NCBI GenBank assembly: GCA_022843905.1
Contig: JALHMT010000005.1
Location: 62,001-126,000 of the forward strand
Source of the DNA: Rubrivivax sp.
GTDB lineage: Bacteria > Pseudomonadota > Gammaproteobacteria > Burkholderiales > Burkholderiaceae_C
Direction of reading: 5' to 3'
Length of the DNA: 64,000 nt
Shown piece after piece: positions 51,338 through 59,409 of the stretch; the first letter of the stretch is position 1, and each line of letters starts with the position of its first letter. A program made the translations under genes and the position numbers. The notes beneath the pieces were generated by a model. The model ran no database searches. It was not told the DNA's origin and saw only the letters and a program-made list of their open reading frames with translations.

Positions 51338-52411
51338 TCACAGCCGCTCCACCACGGCACGCACGATGTCCGCCGTGCCGCTGTCGCCGCCGAAGTCGCG
51401 TGGCAGCACGGCGCGTTCGGCGAAGGCGCGCTGCAGGGCGATCTCGATCGCGCGCGCACCGTCGGCGAGTGCGGTATCCGCGTGTCGCACCGCCAGCCAG
51501 TCCAGCATCATGGCCGTGGACAGCAGCATCGCGCTCGGGTTGGCGATGCCCTGGCCGGCAATGTCGGGTGCCGTGCCGTGCGCCGGCTGGAACAGCGCGT
51601 GCTGGTCGCCGATGTCGCCGGACGGCGCCATGCCCATGCCGCCCACCAGCGCGGCGATCAGGTCCGACAGGATGTCGCCGAACATGTTCTCGGCCACCAG
51701 GACGTCGTAGTCCCAGGGCTTGAGCACCAGGTTCAAGGCCATCGCATCGACATAGGCGTGTTCGGTGCTCACGTCGGGGAAGGCCGCCGCGCGTTCCTTG
51801 AACACGCTGCGCCAGAAGGCCATGGACGCGAAGACATTGGCCTTGTCGACGTTGGTGAGGTGGCCCCGCCGGCCCGCGGCCTTGCGCTGGCGGGCGAGCT
51901 GCAGCGCGAAGTCGCAGACGCGTGCGGTGCCGCTGTGGGTGATCTGCATGGTGTCGCGGGCGCGCTCGGCGTTGACGTCGCCGCGGCCGCGGGCGTGGAA
52001 CAGCCCTTCGGTGTTCTCGCGCACGAGGACCAGGTCGATCTGCGCCGCGCGTGGGTCGGCCAGAGGCACTGGCAGGCCCGGCCACGTGCGTATCGGGCGA
52101 ACACCCGCGTACAGGTCGAGCGCGAAGCGGATGTCCAGCTGCGGGATCACCTCGGTGCCGTCGGCGGTGCGCACCTCGGGCAGGCCCATCGCGCCGAACA
52201 GGATGGCGTGTGCGCGTCGGCAGGCTTCCAGCGTCGGCTCGGGCAACGCGACGCCCCGGTCGCGGTAGTGGCCGGCGCCGGCCGGGTGCACGGTGGTCAG
52301 GAAGCGTCTGCCGATGCGCTGGCCGACGGCCTGCAGCACGACGAGAGCCGCGTCGGTGACTTCGACGCCGATGCCGTCGCCCGGCAGCACCGCGATGTCG
52401 TACTTCGTCAT
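51338..52411 (-). CDS. Isocitrate/isopropylmalate dehydrogenase-family enzyme (tartrate dehydrogenase-like)
   Basis: This 357-residue beta-decarboxylating dehydrogenase has AVLPGDGIGVEV, the substrate motif LVLVRENTEGLFHARG, KANVF, ENMFGDILSDL and the NAD loop HGTAPDIAGQGIANPSAM. IPMDH proper would be expected beside leuCD; here the context is sugar-acid catabolism, so a tartrate/D-malate-type dehydrogenase is likely. ATG 52411 has GAAGG upstream; a GTG at 52426 overlapping the GntR stop is possible. Confidence 0.85.
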   Translation of the reverse strand: MTKYDIAVLPGDGIGVEVTDAALVVLQAVGQRIGRRFLTTVHPAGAGHYRDRGVALPEPTLEACRRAHAILFGAMGLPEVRTADGTEVIPQLDIRFALDLYAGVRPIRTWPGLPVPLADPRAAQIDLVLVRENTEGLFHARGRGDVNAERARDTMQITHSGTARVCDFALQLARQRKAAGRRGHLTNVDKANVFASMAFWRSVFKERAAAFPDVSTEHAYVDAMALNLVLKPWDYDVLVAENMFGDILSDLIAALVGGMGMAPSGDIGDQHALFQPAHGTAPDIAGQGIANPSAMLLSTAMMLDWLAVRHADTALADGARAIEIALQRAFAERAVLPRDFGGDSGTADIVRAVVERL

Positions 52412-52422
52412 GGCGGCCGCCT

Positions 52423-53100
52423 TCACATCTGCGCCAGCTTGTAGCGCTCGAAGATCGCCAGCAGCTCGCGGCTGGCGCGCTCGCGGTGCGCGCGGTTCTC
52501 GCGCGCCGCGCCTTCGGCATCACCGGCCAGGATGCGTTCGACCAGGGCGCGGTGCTCGCGCGTGCTGTTCACCGGTTTGGGCCGCAGGCGCAGGCTGAAC
52601 ATGCGGGCCCGGTGCGCGCGGTCCCAGTGGTTCATCACCGTGGCCTGCAGCAGACGGTTGCCGGCCAGCGCCACGAGCTGCGCGTGGAAGAGCTCGTCGG
52701 CGCGGGCCCAGGCGTCGAGGTCGTCGACGGCCAGCGCACGGTCCATCGCGTCGGTGGCCTCGACCAGCGGGCGCATCTCGTCATCGCTGGGCCGCCGGCG
52801 GGCCAGTTGTTCGGCAGCCAGGCACTCCAGTGCGGTGAGGATCTCGTAGATCTCGCGCATGTCGGTGGGCGAGACCGGCAGCACGCGCATGCCGTGGCGC
52901 GGCACCACCTCCACCAGGCCCTCGGCCTGCAGCCGCACCAGGGCTTCGCGCACCGGCGTGCGGCTCATGCCCAGCGCCAGCGCCACCTCCTGCTCGAGCA
53001 TGCGGTGGCCGGGCGGCCAGGCGTTGTCGAGGATGCGACGGCGGATCTGTTCGTGCGCGGCGTCGACCATCGAGCCGCCGACCGGTGCTGGTGCGTTCAT
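52423..53100 (-). CDS. GntR-family regulator, FCD subfamily
   Basis: This 225-residue protein has an N-terminal winged helix (HEQIRRRILDNAWPPGHRMLEQEVALALGMSRTPVREALVRLQAEGLVEVVPRHGMRVLPVS, residues 15-75) and a C-terminal helical FCD ligand domain with the metal/ligand residues DELFHAQLVALAGN and EHRALVERILAGD. It probably controls the TRAP operon it lies in, binding a sugar acid. Its start overlaps the lactonase stop (ATGA). Confidence 0.9.
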   Translation of the reverse strand: MNAPAPVGGSMVDAAHEQIRRRILDNAWPPGHRMLEQEVALALGMSRTPVREALVRLQAEGLVEVVPRHGMRVLPVSPTDMREIYEILTALECLAAEQLARRRPSDDEMRPLVEATDAMDRALAVDDLDAWARADELFHAQLVALAGNRLLQATVMNHWDRAHRARMFSLRLRPKPVNSTREHRALVERILAGDAEGAARENRAHRERASRELLAIFERYKLAQM

Positions 53101-54077
53101 GGGTGGTTCCAGTGCGGCGGCGCGAGGCCGGGGCAGGGCATGGGGATCTGGGCGAGGCGGTCGCCGAGCAGGCAGCCGAGCACCGCGCTGCGGCGGTCCG
53201 GGCCGCAGAAGGCGATGCTGGAGATGTTGCGCAGCACGCGGCTGGTGATGCCGTCGAGGTGCGGGCGGTCCATCGTGCCGGCCTCGAAGGCGGCTTCCAC
53301 CTGTGCGAGGTGTTCGGCGTCGGCGTCTTCCAGCCACAGCGTCTGTTCCCCGTCGGGGGCCACGCGAATGAGGCGATTGCTGACGATGCTGACCACCCAG
53401 GCGCCGCCTTCTTCGTCGAAGGCCAGGCCGTCGGGGAAGGTGCCGGGGCCGAAGCAGGCCACGGTCTCCCGCGGCCCCAGCGTGCCGTCGGCGGCGACCG
53501 TGAAGCGGGACAGCCGGCGCGCGAAGGTCTCGTTGACGTAGAGCCAGCGGCCACTGGGGTGCAGTGCCACCTCGTTGGTGTAGCCCAGGCCGTCGGCCAC
53601 GATGCGCGCCCCAGCGGCCGTGACGCAGACGATGAAGCCGTCGCCGCCCTCGGGCCGGTAGCCCAGCGACCGCGGCTGGCGCCGCGTGCTCACCGTGACC
53701 CAGGTGCGGCCGTGGCCGTCGGGCCAGACGAAGTTGGTGGGCGGCAGCGGCTGGCCGTGCAGGTGGGTCAGCCAGGGTTCGACCGCGCCGTCGCGCGACA
53801 GGCGCCAGACGCCTCCGTCCTCGGCGCCCAGGTGGGCCAGCAGGAAGCTGCCGTCGGCCAGCAGCGCGATGCCGTTCGGGCGCGGTGCCGCGCCGTCCGG
53901 CAGGGTGCCGGCATAGAACGTCTGCGTGCCGTCGCTGCGCAGGTGGGCCACGCCGCCGCGCCAGTCGGCGGTGTACAGGTCGCCCGCGGCCGTCGCGATC
54001 ACGCACTCGGGCCGTTGCAGTCCTTCGCCGCGCCAGCGCAGGGAGCCGGCATCGAGAGGGGTCGAGGGCGCATTCAT
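53097..54077 (-). CDS. SMP-30/gluconolactonase-family lactonase
   Basis: This 326-residue six-bladed beta-propeller has RPECVIATAAGDLYTADWRGGVAHL, RPNGIALLADGSFLLAHLG, GLGYTNEVALHPSGRWLYVNETFARRLSRF and FPDGLAFDEEGGAWVVSI. The Asn and Asp metal ligands of SMP-30 lie in TNEVAL and PDGLAF. It likely opens a sugar lactone to the acid used by the operon. ATG 54077 starts the usual domain, but a start at 54107 is possible. A palindrome overlaps this region. Confidence 0.87.
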   Translation of the reverse strand: MNAPSTPLDAGSLRWRGEGLQRPECVIATAAGDLYTADWRGGVAHLRSDGTQTFYAGTLPDGAAPRPNGIALLADGSFLLAHLGAEDGGVWRLSRDGAVEPWLTHLHGQPLPPTNFVWPDGHGRTWVTVSTRRQPRSLGYRPEGGDGFIVCVTAAGARIVADGLGYTNEVALHPSGRWLYVNETFARRLSRFTVAADGTLGPRETVACFGPGTFPDGLAFDEEGGAWVVSIVSNRLIRVAPDGEQTLWLEDADAEHLAQVEAAFEAGTMDRPHLDGITSRVLRNISSIAFCGPDRRSAVLGCLLGDRLAQIPMPCPGLAPPHWNHP

Positions 54078-54094
54078 TAATGAATACGTTAACG
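54072..54094. promoter_or_regulatory. Paired palindromes at the start of the TRAP/lactonase operon
   Basis: ATTCATTAATGAAT (54072-54085) is a perfect 14-bp palindrome, followed by CGTTAACG (54087-54094). They flank the first gene's ATG, so they may be an operator for the GntR regulator at 52423-53100 if transcription begins further upstream. Confidence 0.4.
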
Positions 54095-54267
54095 GATGCG
54101 TGAACATCGACCATCGGGACGAACCCGGGGACCGCGCGGGCGGCGGCCCGGCCGGGGCGCCTGCGCCGTGTCCTCGTCATCGAGGGCCCCTCAGCGTGTG
54201 TGTGAAGTCGTTGAGCGACCCCAGAGACCCAGGCGTCATGCGCCCCGATGGCGTCGTCATCTGGACC

Positions 54268-54290
54268 ACTGGTAAGATGAGCAGACCAGT
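54268..54290. promoter_or_regulatory. Candidate GntR operator with ACTGGT/ACCAGT arms
   Basis: A 6-bp inverted repeat separated by 11 bases lies 44 bases before the second GntR gene. A further ACTGGTA half-site appears at 55100-55106, just before the Bug gene, consistent with autoregulation and control of the downstream operon. Confidence 0.4.
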
Positions 54291-54333
54291 TTGGGTCGCG
54301 ACCTTCCTCTCCAGTCCATAACCCGTCAAGCCC

Positions 54334-55056
54334 ATGCAACTCATCGATCGTGTCCCCGGCGACAAGGGGACCATCGCCAAGCGCACGGTCAAGGAGCAGA
54401 TCAGCGACAAGCTCGCCTACATGATCCACTCCGGGTTGCTGCGTCCGGGTGACGAGCTGCCCTCCGAGCGGGAACTGGCCGCCACCCTGGCGGTGTCGCG
54501 CGAGACGGTGCGCGCGGCCATCGGCGTGCTGCAGGCGCGCCAGATGATCCAGGTGAACCAGGGCGCGCGAACCCGGGTGCTGGGCCCCGGTCCGATGCCG
54601 CTTCACGAGTCCGTCGGCGTGCTGGGCGGGCTGAAGAACCGCTCTCTCGACGAAGTCAACGAAGCACGGGCAGCGGTGGAGGTTCAGGTCATCCGTTTGT
54701 CGGCCAAGCGGATCAAGCCCGCGCAGCTGGCACGGCTGCAAGCCCTGGTCGAGGAACAGCGCGCCATGCTGCAGGACCCCGTGCGCTTCCAGATCTCCGA
54801 CCAGGAGTTCCACGGCATCCTCTACCGCGCCTGCGGCAATTCCCTGCTGGCCGATGTCGTGTCAGATTTCTACGGCTACGGCCTGGAGTTCCGCCGCCTC
54901 GCCCTGCAGCGCAAGGGCGCGATCGCGCACAGCGTCGCGGAACACGAACGCATCGTCGCAGCCTTGCGCAGCCGCAAGCCCGAGGCGGCGGTGCAGGCCG
55001 TCCGCGACCACCTCGAACACGTGCACCGCACGACCCGTGCGGTGATGGCGCCCTGA
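54334..55056 (+). CDS. GntR-family regulator, FCD subfamily (second operon)
   Basis: This 240-residue FadR-type regulator has a winged helix RTVKEQISDKLAYMIHSGLLRPGDELPSERELAATLAVSRETVRAAIGVLQARQMI (residues 17-72) and an FCD domain with DQEFHGILYRACGNSLLAD and EHERIVAALRSRKPEAAVQAVRDHLEHV. It is followed 195 bases later by the Bug/PdxA2/enolase/DapA operon on the same strand, which it probably regulates. Confidence 0.9.
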   Translation: MQLIDRVPGDKGTIAKRTVKEQISDKLAYMIHSGLLRPGDELPSERELAATLAVSRETVRAAIGVLQARQMIQVNQGARTRVLGPGPMPLHESVGVLGGLKNRSLDEVNEARAAVEVQVIRLSAKRIKPAQLARLQALVEEQRAMLQDPVRFQISDQEFHGILYRACGNSLLADVVSDFYGYGLEFRRLALQRKGAIAHSVAEHERIVAALRSRKPEAAVQAVRDHLEHVHRTTRAVMAP

Positions 55057-55251
55057 ACCCATGAGCCGCCGCCCTGATGCCACGTGCCTGCACGCCCTCA
55101 CTGGTACGGTGTCCGCACCTGCAGGCCACCCGAGCCTGCCGGCCGGCCGCCGTCGTGCAACCCCGGGCGTTGCGCTTCCCTTTCGTGCTGTTCCCGCTGC
55201 AGGTGATGGTGCCCGCGCGGAGGTTCTGTTGATCAACAAGGAGACATCCCG

Positions 55252-56229
55252 ATGAAGGCTTCGACCCGACGTTCCGTGCTGACCGTGCTGCTGGGCTGCA
55301 CCGCCCTGGCGCCGCTGTCCATCGCCCAGGCCCAGGAGTGGCCCACGCGCCCGCTGCGCATGCTGGTGGGCGCATCGCCCGGCGGCGGCACCGACGTGAT
55401 GGCCCGCGCCGTGGCCGACAAGCTGGGCCCGGCGCTGCGGCAGACGGTGGTGGTCGAGAACCGTCCGGGGGCGTCCAACACGCTGGCGGCCGACGTCACC
55501 GCCAAGTCCACCGATGGCCACACCATGGTCATGGGCGTGTCCACCGCGCATGCCATCGCGCCGCACCTGCTGAAGCTGGCCTACGACAACGAGCGCGACC
55601 TCGTGCCCGTGGCCTTCGTGGGCGCCGTGCCCAACGTGCTCGTGGTGAACAACGAACTCGGCGTCAACAGCGTGGCCGACCTCGTCAAGCTCGCGAAGTC
55701 GCGGCCCGGCCGCATGAACTACGCCTCCAGTGGCAACGGCAGCACGCAGCACATCGCGGCCGAACTGTTCAAGGAAGCCACCGGCACCTTCATCACCCAC
55801 ATCCCCTACCGCGGCAGCGCGCCGGCGCTGATCGACCTGATCGGCGGCCAGGTGCAGATGAGCTTCGACACGCTGGCCTCGGTGGTCGGCCACATCAAGA
55901 GCGGCAAGGTCAAGGCCCTGGCCGTCGCCGCGGCGAGGCGCAACCCGCAACTGCCGGACGTGCCGACGCTGGCCGAACTCGGCATCCAGGGCGTGGAGAT
56001 GAGCGCCTGGTACGGCGTCTACATGCCGGCTTCGACACCCCGGGCCGTGCAGCAGCGCGTGCACGAAGAAGTGAACAGGCTGCTGCCGCATCCCGACACG
56101 CGCGCGCGCCTGGCGGCCGTCGGATCCGAAGTGGCGCCCATGTCCCAGGCCGACTTCGCCGCCTTCCATGTGGCGGAGAACAAGCGCTACGCCGAAGTCA
56201 TCAAGAAGCGCGGCATCAAGCTCGACTGA
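55252..56229 (+). CDS. Bug-family periplasmic binding protein (second)
   Basis: A 325-residue precursor with signal sequence MKASTRRSVLTVLLGCTALAPLSIAQAQ. Mature motifs are MLVGASPGGGTDVMARAVADKL, VENRPGASNTLAADVTAKS, YASSGNGSTQHIAAELF and THIPYRGSAPALIDLIGGQVQMSFD. It is the first gene of the acid-sugar operon. The ligand is probably the acid catabolised by the next three enzymes. AAGGAG precedes the ATG. Confidence 0.92.
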   Translation: MKASTRRSVLTVLLGCTALAPLSIAQAQEWPTRPLRMLVGASPGGGTDVMARAVADKLGPALRQTVVVENRPGASNTLAADVTAKSTDGHTMVMGVSTAHAIAPHLLKLAYDNERDLVPVAFVGAVPNVLVVNNELGVNSVADLVKLAKSRPGRMNYASSGNGSTQHIAAELFKEATGTFITHIPYRGSAPALIDLIGGQVQMSFDTLASVVGHIKSGKVKALAVAAARRNPQLPDVPTLAELGIQGVEMSAWYGVYMPASTPRAVQQRVHEEVNRLLPHPDTRARLAAVGSEVAPMSQADFAAFHVAENKRYAEVIKKRGIKLD

Positions 56230-56236
56230 GGTGCGC

Positions 56237-57253
56237 ATGGACGAACAAGCAAGGCCCGTCGTCGCCCTGACGCTGGGCGACCCGGCGGGCATCGGCCCCG
56301 AACTGATCGCCCGGCTGCTCGCGCAGCCGCAGACCACGCAGCAGGCCCGGGTCGTGCTGGTCGGCGACCGCTGGCTGTGGGACGAAGGCCAGCGCATCGC
56401 TGGCACCGCCGTCGAATTGCAGCCGGTGGCCTCGCTGGCCGAAGTGCGCGGCCTGGCCGACGGCACGCGAGCGGCCTTCCTGGCGCTGGACACCGTGCGG
56501 CCCGACCAGGTGCAGCGCGGACAGGCGCAGGCGCCGGGCGGTGCCTCGGTGCTGGCGGTGCTGAACCGCTGCATGGACGCGGCCCGCGCCGGGCAGGTCG
56601 ACGCCATCAGCTTCGCGCCGCTGAACAAGCACGCCATGAAGCAGGGCGGCCTGAAGCACGAGGACGAACTGCATCACTTCGCCGAGTACCTCGGCGTGAC
56701 CGGCTACTTCTGCGAGTTCAACACCCTGCGCGGCCTGTGGACCTCGCGCATCAGCTCGCACGTGCCGCTGAAGGACGTGCCGAAGTACATCGACAAGCAG
56801 CGCATCGTGGACGCCACCACGCTGATCTACCGATCGCTGCAGGCCAGCGGCGTCGCCGCGCCGCGCGTGGCCGTGGCGGGGCTCAACCCGCACAACGGCG
56901 ACGGCGGCACCTGCGGCCGCGAAGAGATCGAGGTCATCGAACCCGCGGTGGCCGCGCTCAACGCGCAGGGGATGCCGGTGGTGGGGCCGTTTTCGCCCGA
57001 CACCATCTTCCTGCGGGCGCGCGAAGGCGAACTCGACGCCATCGTCACCATGTACCACGACCAGGGGCAGATCGCCCTCAAGCTGATGGGTTTCAGCCAG
57101 GGCGTCACGGTGCAGGGCGGCCTGCCCGTCGTCATCACCACGCCGGCCCACGGCACCGCCTACGACATCGCCGGCCAGGGCCGCGCCAACGTCGACGCCA
57201 TGGCCAATGCCTTCGCCATCGCGGCGCGCATGGCCGCCAGCCGAATCGCCTGA
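56237..57253 (+). CDS. pdxA2: PdxA2-type 4-phospho-acid dehydrogenase
   Basis: This 338-residue PdxA-family protein has LTLGDPAGIGPELIARLL, SFAPLNKHAMKQGG, SSHVPLKDVPKYI, GLNPHNGDGGTCGREE and YHDQGQIALKLMGF, which hold the metal-binding His residues. The PdxA2 branch oxidises 4-phospho-D-threonate/erythronate, and other relatives act on cis-diols of aromatic acids. The partner four-carbon acid-sugar kinase gene is not in this operon. It lies 7 bases after the Bug gene, so it is co-transcribed. Confidence 0.8.
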   Translation: MDEQARPVVALTLGDPAGIGPELIARLLAQPQTTQQARVVLVGDRWLWDEGQRIAGTAVELQPVASLAEVRGLADGTRAAFLALDTVRPDQVQRGQAQAPGGASVLAVLNRCMDAARAGQVDAISFAPLNKHAMKQGGLKHEDELHHFAEYLGVTGYFCEFNTLRGLWTSRISSHVPLKDVPKYIDKQRIVDATTLIYRSLQASGVAAPRVAVAGLNPHNGDGGTCGREEIEVIEPAVAALNAQGMPVVGPFSPDTIFLRAREGELDAIVTMYHDQGQIALKLMGFSQGVTVQGGLPVVITTPAHGTAYDIAGQGRANVDAMANAFAIAARMAASRIA

Positions 57254-57265
57254 ACGAGGAAACCG

Positions 57266-58438
57266 ATGAAGATCACCAACGTGCGCGCCCGCACCTTCGA
57301 GTGGAAGGGCAAGACCGTGCCGCCGCAGGGCAACTTCTGCTCCAACGCGATGGACCTGCTGTATTCGCCGGTCGAGACCATGAAGACCTTCCGCTTCCAC
57401 CAGTGGACCGTGGTCGAGGTCGAGACCGACACCGGTCTGGTCGGCTACGGCAACGTGGCGCTGGCGCCGCGCATCAGCAAGCAGATCGTCGACCAGTACC
57501 TGGCGCCGCTGGTCATCGGCCACGACCCCTGGGACTACGAGTACCTGAACCAGCGCATGTACCGCGCCACCCACGCCTGGGGCCGCAAGGGCGTGGGCAT
57601 GGCGGCCATCTCGGCGGTCGACATCGCCCTGTGGGACCTGCTGGGCAAGAGCGTCGGCAAGCCGGTGTTCAAGCTGCTGGGCGGGCGTACCAAGGAGAAG
57701 ATTCCCTGCTACTACAGCAAGCTCTACCGCACCGACCTGAAGGAGATGCAGAAGGAGGCCGAGACCTACCTGAAGCAGGGCTTCACCGCCTTCAAGATGC
57801 GCTTCGGCTACGGGCCGGCGCACCTGCAGAAGGGCGTGGTCGAGAACCTCAAGAGCGTGGAGGCCGTGCGCGAGGTCATCGGCTACGACAACGACCTGAT
57901 GCTCGAGTGCTACATGGGCTGGAACCTCGAATACGCCAAGCGCATGCTGCCCAAGCTGGCCCGGTACCAGCCGCGCTGGCTGGAGGAGCCGGTGATCGCC
58001 GACGACATCGACGGCTATGCCGAGCTCAACCAGATGAACATCGTGCCCATCTCGGGCGGCGAGCACGAGTTCAGCCTCTACGGCTTCAAGCAGCTGCTGG
58101 AGCGCAAGGCCGTCAGCGTGGTGCAGTACGACACCAACCGCGTGGGCGGCATCACCATGGCGCACAAGATCAACGCGCTGTGCGAGAGCTACAGCGTGCC
58201 GGTGATCCCGCACGCCGGCCAGATGCACAACTACCACCTGACCATGAGCAGCGTGAACTGCCCGATGAGCGAGTACTTCCCGATGTTCGACGTCGAGGTC
58301 GGCAACGAGCTTTTCTACTACATCTTCGACGGCGAGCCGGTGGCCGAAAACGGCTTCCTCCAGCTCAGCGACACCACGCCAGGCCTGGGCCTGACGCTGA
58401 AGACCGAGTTCCTCGACCAGTTCGACATCATCGAATGA
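57266..58438 (+). CDS. Enolase-superfamily sugar-acid dehydratase (L-rhamnonate dehydratase-like)
   Basis: This 390-residue protein has a capping domain including [18 protein letters not shown] and a TIM barrel. The first metal ligand is Glu214 (LMLECYMGW), where rhamnonate dehydratase has Asp, followed by Glu240/241 (WLEEP) and Glu266 (SGGEHE). Catalytic His316 lies in VIPHAGQ. The [13 protein letters not shown] ending is also RhmD-like. It probably dehydrates an aldonate to a 2-keto-3-deoxy acid. It lies 12 bases after pdxA2 and overlaps the DapA-family gene by ATGA. Confidence 0.83.
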   Translation: MKITNVRARTFEWKGKTVPPQGNFCSNAMDLLYSPVETMKTFRFHQWTVVEVETDTGLVGYGNVALAPRISKQIVDQYLAPLVIGHDPWDYEYLNQRMYRATHAWGRKGVGMAAISAVDIALWDLLGKSVGKPVFKLLGGRTKEKIPCYYSKLYRTDLKEMQKEAETYLKQGFTAFKMRFGYGPAHLQKGVVENLKSVEAVREVIGYDNDLMLECYMGWNLEYAKRMLPKLARYQPRWLEEPVIADDIDGYAELNQMNIVPISGGEHEFSLYGFKQLLERKAVSVVQYDTNRVGGITMAHKINALCESYSVPVIPHAGQMHNYHLTMSSVNCPMSEYFPMFDVEVGNELFYYIFDGEPVAENGFLQLSDTTPGLGLTLKTEFLDQFDIIE

Positions 58439-59361
58439 GCGCCATGCAGCGACCGTACCGGGGCGTCTTTCCGGTGGTGCCCACCACCTTCACGGACCAG
58501 GGCGAGCTCGACCTGGCCAGCCAGAAGCGCTGCGTCGACTTCATGATCGACGCCGGCTCCAACGGCCTGTGCATCCTGGCCAATTTCTCCGAGCAGTTCG
58601 TGCTGTCCGACGACGAGCGCGAGCTGCTCACGCGCAGCATCCTCGAGCACGTGGCCGGCCGCGTGCCGGTGATCGTCACCACCACGCACTTCGGCACGCG
58701 TGTCTGCGCCGAGCGCAGCCGGCGCGCTCAGGAGCAGGGCGCGGCCATGGTGATGGTGATGCCGCCCTACCACGGCGCCACGCTGCGTGTGGGCGAAGTG
58801 CTGATCCAGGAGTTCTACGCCCGGCTGTCGGACGCCATCCGCATCCCGATCATGATCCAGGACGCGCCCATCGCCGGCACGCCCATGAGCGCGGCCTTCC
58901 TGGCCCGCCTGGCGCGCGAGATCGAGCAGGTGAAGTACTTCAAGATCGAGACCGCCGGCGCTGCCGGCAAGCTGCGCGAGCTGATCGCCCTGGGTGGCGG
59001 GGCCGTCGAGGGCCCGTGGGACGGCGAGGAGGCCATCACCCTGTTGCCCGACCTCGACGCCGGCGCCACCGGCAGCATGACCGGCGGCGGCTACCCCGAC
59101 GGCATCCGCCGCATCATGGACGCCTACGCCGCCGGTCGGCGCGACGACGCCATCGCCGAGTACACGCGCTGGCTGCCGCTGATCAACTTCGAGAACCGCC
59201 AGGGCGGCATCCTCAGCGCCAAGGCGCTGATGAAGGCCGGCGGCGTGATCGCCTGCGAAGCGCCGCGCCACCCGTTTCCGGCCATGAGTTCCGTCGTGCG
59301 CGAAGGCCTGCTCGAAACCGCGCGACGGCTCGATCCGCTGGTGCTGCGCTGGGGGCGCTGA
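58435..59361 (+). CDS. DapA-family lyase/aldolase
   Basis: This 308-residue TIM-barrel protein has the DHDPS-family Schiff-base lysine K170 in VKYFKIE. The usual catalytic Tyr (LYNxP) is replaced by Gln in IMIQDAP, a variant seen in a branch of 2-keto-3-deoxy-sugar-acid aldolases or dehydratases. It would act on the keto-deoxy acid made by the upstream dehydratase. The start ATG overlaps the preceding stop; an alternative ATG lies 9 bases later. Confidence 0.82.
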   Translation: MSAMQRPYRGVFPVVPTTFTDQGELDLASQKRCVDFMIDAGSNGLCILANFSEQFVLSDDERELLTRSILEHVAGRVPVIVTTTHFGTRVCAERSRRAQEQGAAMVMVMPPYHGATLRVGEVLIQEFYARLSDAIRIPIMIQDAPIAGTPMSAAFLARLAREIEQVKYFKIETAGAAGKLRELIALGGGAVEGPWDGEEAITLLPDLDAGATGSMTGGGYPDGIRRIMDAYAAGRRDDAIAEYTRWLPLINFENRQGGILSAKALMKAGGVIACEAPRHPFPAMSSVVREGLLETARRLDPLVLRWGR

Positions 59362-59409
59362 GGTCGCGCGTCTGCGGCCTTGCCCGCCCGGCGCGCGGGA
59401 CTGCGCCTG

